Positions 22,279 through 33,363 of a stretch of DNA of 64,000 bases are shown piece after piece. The notes under the pieces are model-generated. The model saw nothing but the letters and a program-made list of their open reading frames with translations, did no database searches and had not been told where the DNA came from. The DNA comes from Solenopsis invicta (lineage: Eukaryota > Arthropoda > Insecta > Hymenoptera > Formicidae). The DNA lies in assembly GCF_016802725.1 (NCBI RefSeq), contig NC_052671.1, positions 19,265,231 to 19,329,230 on the forward strand, read 5' to 3'. Every line of letters starts with the position of its first letter. The stretch's first letter is position 1. The position numbers were made by a program, and so were the translations under genes.

Positions 22279-24192
22279 TGTGACGTGGCAGTTTTATCTG
22301 CCTCGCCACTTCGTCCTCCGCCTAAGCGTAGCGCAAGGAGGCGCGTACGACCGGGCCGGGCACTCGGCAAGAGAGCGAAATCTCCGGCGGGACTGCGTTG
22401 CGTGTTATTTTATGTACTCATTCGCGGCTTATTACATGTAACCGCAGGCACCTCGACAAACGTCGCCTAAGGACCAGCAGCGGCGAGGGAGACGGACCGC
22501 GACAGGAAAGGGAGAGAGCGATCGTCCAGGGCCGGCGCACAGGAAAACGCCGACGGAGAGGAGGACGAGACAAGACGTGGCGACAGATAAGCGCCACGCA
22601 AAGGAGGCTCGCGAGTGGCACAGCTGATGGACAGGCTGGGGCGGACGAACGGCCAGGACCAGGGCCGTCGAATGCCGGCTGTCCATCGAGGAGGGTAGCG
22701 GCGAAGAGTCACCACTGGAGAAATTCTGCTGCTGTCGTCCGCGAGGACGACAAGAACGACGAAGATGTCGGATGCCGACGGGGACCGCACCTGCGGAGAC
22801 CCGACACTGCGCTGCCGTGACGTCACGGTTAGATAAGGGCGGCCGCTGATAGGCCGCGCCGCTAGGCGCAAGGATATCGCGCACCCTGTGGGAGGGGTAG
22901 CGCTCATCGATCGCGCATCGAACGCGATCCTTTCGGCTTTTGCGTGCGACCCGGCGTTCGGCGTACAAATCGCGTTAAAGAGCGAGAGAGTGCGAGCTAT
23001 CGGTTTGGGTTATCGTCGGTGGCTATCGGAAGGACCGATATCGGCGAGAGTGTCCGGCCTGGCGAGCGCGTCCACTAGAGGATCCCAGAGGACCTGAGAG
23101 ACCAGGAGGAGGACCGGTGTCGGCGTCGAGGTGACCCTCTAACAATCGTGTAAAGCCACGGGCTGTCGGTGTCGACCGGCTCGCGCTCTGAGGTGGAGCC
23201 ATTAGGTTCGTGTGTGAGTGCGTCCGCCGCGTGGCGATTGAACGCACCTTGCTTCTTAGTGTTTGGCTGGCTCTACGTCTCAAGCACGAGACCTCGTCGG
23301 GGCACCCAGCTGTCGGCTGCCGCGTGTGTTTGAGCCGTCCCGCCGTAGAAGCTCGCGGACGACCGGCTTCCCGGGAAGCCGCAAAGCCCTCGCGCACGTG
23401 CGTGAGTCGTGTTACGGCCGTGATCATACGGCCGTCCGAGATATCGGTGACTTGGTGTATCGCACGTGTTCTATTAATTTTGTATTGCGGTTCTGGCAAC
23501 TGCGTTGTCGCCGGCGTGGAGCTTTTATTGTACGCACTCGTGTCTCAGAGTTACGTGGCTCGCCTTAGCGGAGGCTCTGCGTTCGCGTTCTTGCCGCGCC
23601 GGTCAGAGCGCATGTGATTGGCTGCCGCGCTTCGCGCGGGACCAGTCGTTGTGATCGGTGCGTGTAGCGTAATCATGGTCTGAGTGAAGTAATTCCCGCG
23701 TCCGACTTGTTAATTTCTTTTTGGTCAACGCCTTATCTCTTTGTCTTTTTTTCTTACGCTAACCGCTATTCTTTTTTGTTCTTATTTTATTGTAAGCCGT
23801 CTCTATTATGCACTGCAATACAGGTGTTCTCTATCTGTTATATCGGCCTGACTTTACTTAATTTCTCGCCTATCCGTCGTCTCCCGTAAGAGAGCCGCTT
23901 CGTCCCTGTCTCCGCTACCCCGCCCCTCTACCGGTTAGAGGAGCTAGCTGGCCGCGTGCGAGCGACGATTTCGCGTTTTGGCATGACGCATTCTCGCGTG
24001 TTGTGAATCCGTGTTTAGAGTGGAAAAGTGAACCTGGAGGCGCGACCGGTATCATCGCGTCTGACGCCCAATCTCGCGATTTGGTGCGAGCATTTGGTGT
24101 TTCTCAGTTAGTTCGTCGCTTCCGCGCCTGTTTCGCGAGTCATTCCATTGTTTGATCGCGTATTTCGCCGGCGTCAGGAAAAGTACGTGACA
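22279..24192 (+). repeat. 3' LTR of the 12-kb Gypsy element
   Basis: 1914 bp, direct copy of 12201-14116 with scattered substitutions and small indels (for example a missing ACG-like triplet near 22790 and an inserted AACCGCT near 23761). Confidence 0.92.
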
Positions 24193-24795
24193 ATATATAT
24201 AAAACTTATACACAATAATACGTCGCGCGCGCAACTCGGTTCTGTAAGACAAAAATCTGAAATCTTTTTGCTAAGCTGTGCAGTGTTGTCTGCTTGTGCA
24301 GTGTTGCCGGCTTGTAATGAGAGAAAGTGAGAATGCTCGAGACAAAAAAGGATAGGTCGAGAAGGAGAGATCGCTTGAGAAAGAACAAGACAGGGAGCTC
24401 CCTTTGAGTATATAGACATGGAGGGGGAATAATAGCACCAAAAGTGTGTTCAAGATCTGTGCGAGAGAGAAAGGTATGTACGTCTACTCTGCGCATGCGT
24501 CGCTTACACCAGTTTAGATCTTTGAAGTTATAAATAATTATTTAAGTTATAACTTGAGTTCTGAAACGTGCTTTCCGAAGAAAATTTGACTCAAAATGTA
24601 TAGTATGTAAATATAATGTATACTATATTATATTGAGTAAAATTTTCCTTGAAGAGAATGTTTTGGAATGTGCTTTAATGTTAGAAATGCTGTATTGAAG
24701 TTGACACATGCGCAGAGAGGACAAATATGGCTTGTATATCTTTCTCTCTTACACAAATGGGACACACTTATGGCATATGGGAAACAATGCAATTT
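24193..24795. other. Unassigned sequence
   Basis: No supported gene. A purine-rich stretch (24310-24480) and AT-rich sequence, probably old repeat debris. Confidence 0.4.
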
Positions 24796-25042
24796 CTCCT
24801 CCCTGTCCTTTGACTATATAAATATGGACTGCTAGTTGGCTCTTTTAGGCTGTAAGAAACATCTATAGCGCCCCCATCTCCTAAGCGACGATTTGCAGTA
24901 TAAAATAACATATGGTGTGGTGTGTGGCTTTTATACGCAACAGTAATAAACATTTGTGCAATATCCAAGAATTGACACCTATAAAACAGTAATTGTTTGT
25001 GAAAAAATTTTTAATTTTTTTAAATTAGAAAATAAATTAAAA

Positions 25043-25306
25043 ATGAGAAATATAATCCCTACAATGATTCAAGAAACATTAAGAAATGTAAGATTAGATA
25101 AATTATTTATTAACTTTGACACACATATTAAAGATCTAGAAATATTAGAGAATCATAAATATGTAATAATAAAATTAATTATTAATATAATTACGTATTA
25201 TTTGAACGTTAAATTAGCTTATGAAGGTAAAATAATTACGTTGAATGAACACAAAGATTTCATAAGACGTAATTTAATTAAAACTGTTATTTTCAGCGGG
25301 CAATAA
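25043..25306 (+). CDS. Hypothetical 87-residue protein, possible transposase C-terminus
   Basis: ATG at 25043 (MRNIIPTMIQETL); the frame also reads open upstream to a GTG at 24956. The Ile/Lys-rich sequence has a KLIINIITYYLNVKLAYEG segment followed by a basic HKDFIRRNL tail. It lies between the inverted arms of a remnant transposon, so a degraded transposase tail is plausible. I do not recognise a defined domain. Confidence 0.35.
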   Translation: MRNIIPTMIQETLRNVRLDKLFINFDTHIKDLEILENHKYVIIKLIINIITYYLNVKLAYEGKIITLNEHKDFIRRNLIKTVIFSGQ

Positions 25307-25679
25307 TTTATACTGTACACTTTATTATCCGAAAATGACGGTTCTTTAATGAGACTTCCTTTTATTTATATGATATCACTTAATTGTTTTTATTTTTAAT
25401 TACTTACTTTCCATTTTTTGCTTTATATATTTTATTATATATATATATATATATATATATTAATTATATAATTTTTTAAAATATATCTTTAATAATAAAA
25501 TGTGTATATTTTATATTTATTTCCTTTTAATTTAATTAAATTAATTCTTATTTTACAGAAATATAATTGTATATTTTGGAGTAAACGTATAAATTCAAAG
25601 CAATATATTGTATTCTGTCTCTTTCTTTTCTAATCTTTTACTATTGCTGTCTCGCTTTTTCGTTTCACATTTCTGCCAC
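25307..25679. other. AT-rich spacer with (TA)n microsatellite
   Basis: Contains a (TA)n run at about 25434-25460. No gene seen. Confidence 0.6.
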
Positions 25680-25905
25680 TTAGGAGATGGAAACGTTGCA
25701 GATCTTTCTTACAGGAAAACATAGGAAAAGTGGGAGGTACTAGCAGTCCATATTTATGTAGTCAAAGTCCCTGTCCATATACTCAATGAGAGTTCCCCAC
25801 GCATCTCTCTTACTTAACGTTGGGTCGAGAGCACGAACTTAGGAATAGAGGGACGGAGCATAAAGTCCTACTTTAGGCAAGAGGGGGTGTTCTCTCAGGC
25901 ATGCA

Positions 25906-26030
25906 GGGCTGCGTTCAGATTCTCCACCAGGGTGCACCCAGACATCATTCTATCCTTGTTTAACATTTGGTAAACAACAAAGATAAAACGACAGCATGGT
26001 GCACCCGGGTGAGGAACCTGAACGCAGCCC
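25906..26030. mobile_element. 125-bp palindromic MITE
   Basis: Begins GGGCTGCGTTCAGATTC and ends with its near reverse complement GAACCTGAACGCAGCCC; arms are about 34 bp including a GGGTGCACC block. Compact foldback elements of this kind are short non-autonomous DNA transposons. No clear target duplication. Confidence 0.7.
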
Positions 26031-26199
26031 AGGGGAAACCGTTCTCCGCCATATTGGTTTCAAAAAACTTATACATAGATACCTATGTGTCAGTGATATC
26101 CCGTTTACGCTGTCCCAATCAGCACACAATAATTTTTAAATATTTGTTTCATATTTATTTAGTATTAATTTTTTATTGTCCAATTCATTATAGAAAAAT

Positions 26200-26393
26200 A
26201 TTTATTATACATTTATTAAATATTTATTTAACAATTATTAAATATTTAAAATAATGATTTGGGAAAATATTTATTTAACATTTGTTTAACGTTTATTTAA
26301 CATTTATTTAACATTAATTAAAATTTTAAAGTAATGATTTGGGAAAATATTTATTTAACGTTTATTTAATGTTTATTTAACGTTTATTTAATA
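26200..26393. repeat. TATTTAAC-type degenerate tandem repeat
   Basis: Repeated TTTATTTAACGTT-like words, with a longer unit TAATGATTTGGGAAAATATT repeated at an 81-bp interval (about 26252 and 26333). The Polinton inserted at the right end of this tract. Confidence 0.65.
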
Positions 26394-26399
26394 TTTATT
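26394..26399. repeat. Polinton target-site duplication, left copy
   Basis: TTTATT, identical to 43866-43871. Polintons make 6-bp duplications. Confidence 0.9.
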
Positions 26400-27570
26400 A
26401 GTAGTTGTTATAGGCCGATTCGGGACCACTATGTGTTAGTGTATACGTGTACGTGTGTGTGTGTGTGTGAGGGACGTTACAAGGATCAGGTATATTTGCT
26501 GTCTTTCTCCCTTTCTCTTTTCCTCTCCTTCCAATAACGGTTTTTCCCGAATCATTGTTATATGCTAAACTAATTTTAATAAATTGATATAAATTTTTAT
26601 TATGTTTTATATTAGGATAATATTAACCTAATATCAATTTAATATAAATTTTATATCAATTTATTAAAATTAGTTTAACAATTATTTGGGAATAAAACGT
26701 ATCCCTCTTCTTCTCCCTCTCCCTCTTTCCCATATAGTTTAGGTTTTTCTCGTATTAAAATATTTATTTAACAAATATTTAGAAGAACGTATCGCTCTCT
26801 CTCTCTCTATTGTCGATCTCTCTTTTACATATTGTTTACATTTTTGTATTAAAAATTCGTTTCAGCCTTTTAGGAAGAAGAAACATTTTTTCCTCTTCCA
26901 TTGTCAAGAAATATTTTATGACCCGTCATTTAAAACCAGTACATTTGTCGTCGACGTTGTAGACGACGAATCTTTACCTGGGGTAATGTTTTCGCACCCC
27001 CCGTTGCGGCACGCTATTGCGTCAGTCGCATGTTTTTGGCCGCACGCGTTGCGGCTATTGTTAGCTCGCTCGCATTTTTTTTTTATATATATTAAAGAGG
27101 AAAAGTGGACAAGGCAAATCATTTTTAAATTTAATATATGTTTCAATTAATGGCATCCACGTTGCAGACGAATCTTTACGGGTCCGTACGGGGTAATGTT
27201 TTAGCTCGTACCCCCCGCTGCGGACAGTTTACTACGAATACTACCAATAGTACAATTTTTACTACGAATAGTACTATTTCCATACGCTATGCATATTCGC
27301 TTGCGTATTATAACATTAAAAAGGATTTTGACACAAAAACGGAATTTTATGGCAAGGCAAATAATCGGGTATTTATCTCCGAAAGAGATAAGACCCTTGA
27401 CCGCTGCTTATGGGTAGAACGTGTCACAAAAAATGGGTCAAAATATTTGATATCTGCGTACGCTCTCGCTTCCGCCTCGTAAACGTTCGTACTTTATTTA
27501 TTATGGGAAGGTGGATAATAGAAATAATATTTAGACATTATTATTTTTAAAAACTTTTTGCATTTATTAA
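26400..27570 (+). repeat. Left Polinton terminal inverted repeat
   Basis: 1171 bp, inverted match to 42471-43865. It contains a (GT)n tract near 26452, palindromic AATATTAACCTAATAT sequence, CT-rich tracts, and two copies of a GACGAATCTTTAC...GGGGTAATGTTTT module (26967 and 27172). Confidence 0.9.
27138..27482 (+). CDS. ORF inside the left Polinton terminal repeat
   Basis: 114 codons from an ATG at 27138 (MFQLMASTLQ). Thr/Asn/Tyr-rich; no known domain. The inverted copy at 42564-42761 keeps the C-terminal 66 codons, but a 4-bp TGCA duplication in the right repeat shifts the frame upstream. Preservation in both repeats may only reflect repeat homology, so coding status is uncertain. Confidence 0.35.
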   Translation: MFQLMASTLQTNLYGSVRGNVLARTPRCGQFTTNTTNSTIFTTNSTISIRYAYSLAYYNIKKDFDTKTEFYGKANNRVFISERDKTLDRCLWVERVTKNGSKYLISAYALASAS

Positions 27571-28282
27571 ACGTGTAAGGCATTATATACAATATTGTCC
27601 AAAGCGTACATTAATAGTTCACAGTCTATGAGTAAAGTTTTACCGTACATTTCGCGTAACAATTTCGCCGCATCGCACTTATTGTTAACACAATTTCTGC
27701 GCAAAAGAGATACGAAATGTTTATATTTTTTGTTTACAGCATATATATTCTGGTATAACTGGTAACGCATGCTCGACGCAATGCTCGATTTCCAATAAAA
27801 ACAATATAGTTGACGGTTTCATGTACATGCAAGTACCACACGACGTCAACTTTATTATAGTTCCATTGCTCACATTTACAACTTGTATAGTTAAATTGCA
27901 AATGGTGTGTGATGCCGCAGCAGTTGCATGCACAAGTTGCTCGATGTCCGCACGTCTTTGAAGCAATGCCTTCCACGGTTCGTAATGTAGAATTATTTGA
28001 TTGCCTCGGTAGTCTCCGATAATTAATTCGACAAAGGAAATCGGTCCTGCGCTGATCCCAATGTCAAGATATTTATAAACTGTAGGCGTCAATGCGAATC
28101 TCCTTCCCAGAATGCGAGGCGTATATTTTGGTTCCAAAGATGATCTGTAAATAAAAAAATAAGGATGAGTAAGTTGTAGAAAATAAGAAAAAATATAAAA
28201 ATATTTATTTAAAAGTATGTATAGATACTTACAATTTTTTTTCACACGCTTCAGCCTGGATCGGAACGTAATAATTTGCCAT
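27567..28282 (-). pseudogene. Polinton gene of unknown function with one intron
   Basis: Exon 1 is 28233-28282 (starts MANYYVPIQAEACEKK), then an 88-bp intron 28145-28232 with GTAAGTAT donor and TTTTTTATTTACAG acceptor, then exon 2 from 28144. Splicing keeps the frame across a split codon. Exon 2 continues about 140 codons to a stop at 27721. A second frame (27770-27567) continues with plausible coding sequence rich in Leu, Lys and Cys, so a frameshift in the ATATATAT stretch near 27745 probably truncated the protein. No domain recognised. It sits just inside the left terminal repeat and reads outwards. Confidence 0.55.
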
Positions 28283-28898
28283 CTTTTATATTCTTTTTCG
28301 TTATTTCAGTGACTGATACTCCGATGCTAAATCCGTTCATACAAGCAACTAATGTACGACTGATCGCAAATTTTAACGTTTTTAGAAATAAGGTTTTATG
28401 AAATTTTAAGAGGGGGGAAAACTTCTTTTCCCAGGAATTTAATCGTTGCCGCTTAAACATGTTGCGGCACATATACGGGTAATTTTGAACTCGTAAAATG
28501 CTTTGTTAGTTTTCCTTACAAGCAATATCTCATCTAACACCTTCATAAATACACCGGAAAACCTTTCCGTTTGATCTTTTCGAACAATAGTTTCGTATTT
28601 GACCCAGGTAAAAGACCGATGCATCGGTCATCACAAGTTTCCTTCTTTGTAAAAAAACCAAAACTAATCGATATATTTCGCACAAACGTTCTTGCAAATT
28701 GAGTGTCACTTAAAAAAGAAATCACCTATAATGTTGAAGAGAAGATCCTTTTGACCTACAATAGTTAGTCTTAAGTCGCCTCTTGTAGCGAACGCATCGT
28801 TCGTGTCAAAAATAAAAACTTTTAAGAGTACAACTGTATGTGACATTTTTTCGTGTAACAGAATGTGCTATTTTATTCGCAAATTTTAAATAAAAGAA
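28283..28898. other. Polinton intergenic region, no supported gene
   Basis: AT-rich sequence between two diverging genes. Short minus-strand frames are present, but none shows a domain or is needed to explain the neighbours. Likely holds the divergent promoters. Confidence 0.45.
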
Positions 28899-29303
28899 AT
28901 GGAAAATTGTGCAAATATCGACGAAAATATATTTTTTGAGAATATCGGAAACATAGATCCCGAAAATCACGTAGACAATGATAACAAAGCGTTCGAAGAA
29001 GTGAATTTTGAAGACATTTTGGACGAAGAAGAAGAAGATGATGATGATGAAGAAGAAGAAAAAGACGAGACGTTCTTCGATGATAACGGTTACAACAGTG
29101 ATCATAGTGAGCACCTTGAAGATTGCATGGAAAGAGATGTGCCATCTGCTATGCAACTTAATGCTCTGCATATGACTACGAAAGTTTGCAAGATATCAGT
29201 TTATTATATGCTTACTCTCCATGAAGATTACACTCAAGTAACATGTACTTCATGCATGATGGAAGGTGATCCCGCGGACTTTGGATTAGCGCAAGTCATT
29301 TGA
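28899..29303 (+). CDS. Acidic Polinton protein, unknown function
   Basis: 134 codons from ATG 28899. The first 70 residues are very acidic (Asp/Glu run EEEEDDDDEEEEKDE), followed by a Cys-containing tail (YTQVTCTSCMMEG). The acidic N-terminus could mimic nucleic acid or bind a basic partner, but this is inference. It precedes the DNA polymerase in the same orientation. A short frame may also be the truncated start of a longer protein. Confidence 0.45.
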   Translation: MENCANIDENIFFENIGNIDPENHVDNDNKAFEEVNFEDILDEEEEDDDDEEEEKDETFFDDNGYNSDHSEHLEDCMERDVPSAMQLNALHMTTKVCKISVYYMLTLHEDYTQVTCTSCMMEGDPADFGLAQVI

Positions 29304-30562
29304 CTCCATCAAACTGGGCCTTATATTGAGCTCTCTAGCAAGTATTGCGAATGCTGCCAAAAACCAACGTTTATAAACATTTCCGTGCAACATGTGCCCA
29401 ATGTGTATGCCACCCAATAAAAAACTGAAAAAATGGAAAACATTGAGCAAGTGGAACGTGAACTGCTCGAGCAATGCTCGCAGGTTGCGACTTTGGTGGA
29501 GTTTTTTGCGTGGCTGCAACGATGTGACGAGTGCCTCGAACAGCTTGAAGAACGCTGTAGTGCCAAGCGTCCTCGACTCGCTGTTGGGCATAAACAATCT
29601 CTAGTTGCGAGAATCACACGACTCGTTAGTGCAAAGACTCAGTTAGAGAAACGTTTTATACACGTTGGTGGTGATGAATACGCGAGCAATAGTGCCGGTG
29701 ATAAGAAAGCGCTCATATGGCGTGAGATTAACGCCGCGTTCAAGAGCCGCATTTTGACCGGCGCGGTGATTAATATGGACTATATCGAGCCGCAACAATT
29801 CTTGGAGGACGCCAGTGATATGGTTATTGAGCATGTGCGAGACGCTATCCAGAAACATGATAATGTAAAAGTGAATACTGTGTTCAACGGTGAGTTTGTG
29901 AACATTCATGGTGAACGCGATAATAAAAATATTGCAACGAAAAATAATGAACTTTACCAAACGTCGAATGTGCGTGAGTGGTACGAGCAGCGCGTCATCG
30001 ATGTCACGTTGGCGATGCTCGATGAGTTCCAGGAACGCAAAAGCGAATGGGCTCTCATGCGAATCCAGAATCTAACTGTGAACATTAATAAACTTAATCC
30101 CATGCACGCGGGATGTGAAATTGAGTTGCCACGCGAAATTATATTGAAGACAGCAGTGGTCAATTTGAAATCTATGGACAATGCGTGTTTTGCATGGTCA
30201 GTAGTTGCCGCTTTGTATCCAGCCAAACATCAATGTAGATCGAGTATCTTCGTATCCGCATTATCGGATGCAGAACAGTGTTAAATCTCGAAGGCATTGA
30301 GTTTCCGATGACGCTGAAGCAAATTAAAAAATTTGAACGCTTTAAACAACGTATCGATCAACGTATATTGCATCGAGAGGAAACCATATGATATTTTGAT
30401 TCTTCCAATTCAACTTACTGATAAGAAGATGGACAAGCACGTAAACTTGTTGTACGTGCAAGAAGATAATGACGTGGGCCACTTCGTATGGATTAAGAAT
30501 CTGTCCCGCCTCGTTAGCTTACAACTCAACAAACATGGTCATAAAAAATATTTTTGCGATTG

Positions 30563-30634
30563 GTAAGCATATGAATAAATAAAAAAGTATGCAAAAATTT
30601 AAAACATATTTAAATTATTTTCTTTATTTTACAG
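30563..30634 (+). other. Spliceosomal intron in the Polinton polymerase
   Basis: 72 bp; donor G|GTAAGC, polypyrimidine tract, acceptor TTTTACAG. The flanking sequence resumes the zinc-finger region of the polymerase in frame, except that the split codon is now TGA (a C-to-T change in CGA would give this). Confidence 0.7.
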
Positions 30635-30695
30635 ATGTCTGCACTATTTTGGTTCCAACGAAAAATTGCAATCACACATAGTGGACTGCAGAAAA

Positions 30696-30777
30696 ATGAA
30701 CGACTGTGCCATCCGACTGCCGAGCGAGAAAGACAAATGAACGACTGTGCCATCCGACTGCCGATCGAGAAAGACAA
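30696..30777 (+). repeat. 41-bp tandem duplication in polB
   Basis: Two consecutive 41-bp copies beginning ATGAACGACTGTGCCATCCG with one difference (GAGCG/GATCG). As 41 is not a multiple of three it shifts the frame. Confidence 0.95.
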
Positions 30778-33363
30778 ATGGCTCGAATTTGACAACCCAT
30801 GCAGCAAGGAGCATGCACCCTTTATCGTTTACGCCGATTTTAAATGTGTGCTACAGCAAACGGAACCCGAGAAGAAAGTCATATTACTATCAACATCATC
30901 AGGTATTTAGCGTAGGATGTTATGTACACTGCTCATATGGCAACACATTGTCGTATTATCGGTTTAGTCGCGATAAAGATTGCATCGCGTGGTTCGTCGA
31001 GCAACTTCAAGACTTAGCGCGCAATGTACATAATATTTTATTAACTAATACATCGATGAATCTTACGCAAGACGACTGGGCAAAACATAATAGCGCAACG
31101 TGTTGCCACATGCGAGAAGTCGTTTACGCCGGATGAAAAACGGGTAAGCAATTATTGCCACCTTACCGGTCGTTACTGAGGTCCAGCTCATTCAATTTGT
31201 AATTTAAATTATAAAGATACGCGTTACATCCCGTAGTTTTTCACAATTTAGCTGGTTATAATGCCCATTTTATAATTGAGAAAATATCTAATGCATTTGA
31301 AGGCAATATCAATTTGTTGCCTATAACAAAAAAAAATATATTTCATTTACTAAACATGTTAAAAGCACCAAGGATAAAAAAACAGACATGCATAAAATTA
31401 AGATTTATTAATTTTTTTTAATTTCTAAGTCTCGATAAATTGGCATCGTTTCTCAGTAAGGATAAACTACGTATAAGGCAACGCAAATATTGTAATTTAT
31501 CTACCGAAAATTTTGATTTACTAACGCAAAAAAGTGTCTTCCCGTACGAGTACATTGACAGTTTTAAAAAATTGGATGAGTCACGTTTGCCACCGCGCGA
31601 TTTATTTTTTAGTTCTTTAACCGGCGATACCGTGTCTGAGAAAGACTACGAGTATGCTCACGCCGTTAACGTGTGGCAGCGGTTCTCTATCAAAATCCTG
31701 GGCAAATATAGTGATTTATGTTTGAAGACTGATGTCTTGTTATTGACAGATATTTTCGAGAACTTTCGCAATAGTTGCATTACTAGTTACGGACTCGATC
31801 CCGCGCATTATTACACATTGCCCAGTTACACGTGGGATGTAAAGTTAAAATATACGCGTATCAAATTTGATTTGTTTACCGACATTAATATAGTAATGTT
31901 TATCGAACGTGGAATACGTGGCGGTCTTAGCCAATGTTCTAGCAGATACGTGCATGCCAATAATAAGTACATGCAGTCGTACGATCCATTGAAATCATCG
32001 TCATATTTAATGTACTTTGATGTAAACAATTTGTACGGCTTCACGATGTGCCAACCGCTGCCTTACGGCAAATTTCGATGGGTTGAAGACGTTGAGAATT
32101 TTGACGTGAACGCGATCTCACCAGATTCGCCCACGGGTTATATTCTAGAGGTCGACTTGGAATATCCACAAAATCTCCACGATGCGCACGCCGATTTACC
32201 GTTCTGTCCTACACGCGACAAACCACCCGGCAAGCGACAAGACAAGCTTCTCGCGACACTATATGATAAAAAGCAATATGTAATTCATTATCGAAACTTG
32301 CAGCAATGTACTCGTCACGGTCTTCGCCTAACAAAAATTCACCGCGCGCTACAATTTGTGCAATCTCCATGGCTTTGCGATTATATAGAATTAAACACTA
32401 AATTTAGAACTCATGCAAAAAATAATTTTGAAAAAAATTTATATAAACTAATGAATAACGCAGTATTCGGCAAAACCATGGAGAACGTACGCAATCACGT
32501 TGATGTAAAATTATTGACAAAATGGGATGGTAGATTTGCGGAAGCAATGATTTCGAAACCAAATTTTCACAGCCGCAGTGTTTTTGCAGAAAACTTGGTT
32601 GCCATCGAAATGAGTAAACTCGAGGTAAAGTTCAACAAGCCGATTTATGTGGGTATGTGTATACTTGACTTATCAAAAGTCTGCTTGTATGAATTTCATT
32701 ACGAGTACATGTTACCACTGTATCGTAAGAAATGTAAGGTTATGTACACCGACACAGATAGTCTTATATATTACATAGAATGCGATGATATATACAGCAT
32801 AATGAAACGCGATATCAATAAATTTGATACGAGCGATTACCCATCTAATAATGCATATGGTATACCTCTCGCAAATAAAAAAGTACCAGGGTTAATGAAG
32901 GACGAGAATAACGGTGCGATTATGACTGAATTTGCAGGACTTAGAGCGAAAATGTACGCGTTGCGCGTCGACGGTAAAAAAGACACAAAAAAAGTCAAAG
33001 GTGTCAAAAGTAACGTCGTAACGCGAACAATAACGTTGGATGATTACACGTGATGTCTATTTGACGAGATTGAAATGACTCGTCGCCAATCGTGTATAAG
33101 ATCGAAATTGCACAAGGTATATACTGTATCTGAGGCAAAAGTCGCTCTAAGTCCTTACGATGATAAGAGATACATTGTGCCTAATTCTACCGACACACTC
33201 CCATGGGGGCATTATAAAATACCATTGTAATACATGTATTTCATAAACAAACAACACATTTTTGTATTTTTTTATACTTTTTTATTTCAAAATGTCAATA
33301 CATAATATGTTTTTTATATTGTAATAAACATGAGTATAATAATAATGTAGCGTATAATTTATT

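Larger units (their letters stand above)
12201..24192 (+). mobile_element. Complete decayed Gypsy-type LTR retrotransposon, 12 kb
   Basis: Two direct LTRs of 1916 and 1914 bp (TGTGACGTGG...ACGTGACA), a primer site 5 bp after the 5' LTR, gag, pol in the order protease-reverse transcriptase-RNase H-integrase, an extra 3' ORF, and a G-rich tract before the 3' LTR. Flanks are ATATAT on both sides, consistent with a 4-6 bp duplication. The two LTRs differ at many positions (substitutions plus small indels), and pol has numerous stops and frameshifts, so the insertion is old. Removing the MITE at 15691-17060 leaves gag in frame. Confidence 0.9.
24796..25776 (+). mobile_element. Remnant DNA transposon with ~90-bp inverted arms
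   Basis: 24801-24884 and 25680-25776 are imperfect inverted copies sharing AAATATGGACTGCTAGT, CTGTAAGAAA and CCATCTCCTAAG blocks. A single ORF lies between them. The arrangement suggests an internally deleted transposon that kept only the end of its transposase. Confidence 0.5.
29433..33229 (+). pseudogene. polB: Protein-primed family B DNA polymerase (Polinton), multiple lesions
   Basis: N-terminal region from ATG 29433 with LNPMHAGCEIELPREIIL and DNACFAWSVVAALYPA, then a Cys/His zinc-finger-like segment encoded across an intron (30563-30634, GTAAGC...TTTTACAG). The exonuclease I motif reads VYADFKCVL, with Lys where family members have the catalytic Glu. The palm carries motif A YFDVNNLYG (about 32019), motif B KLMNNAVFGKTMEN (about 32446) and motif C MYTDTDSLIYY (about 32741), all intact. 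The C-terminus ends HYKIPL at 33227. Lesions: frame changes near 30235-30340, a TGA formed across the splice junction, a 41-bp tandem duplication (30696-30777), a frameshift near 30880, stops near 31165 and 31427, and an in-frame TGA at 33051-33053. It would replicate the element from a protein primer. Confidence 0.9.

Noticed and set aside
26916..27146. Minus-strand frame in the left Polinton repeat, with a copy at 42894-43133
   Set aside because: Retained in both only because the terminal repeats are homologous; overlaps the opposite-strand ORF and has no domain.
28251..28725. Several short minus-strand frames upstream of the intron-containing Polinton gene
   Set aside because: Out of frame with the spliced gene and without domains.
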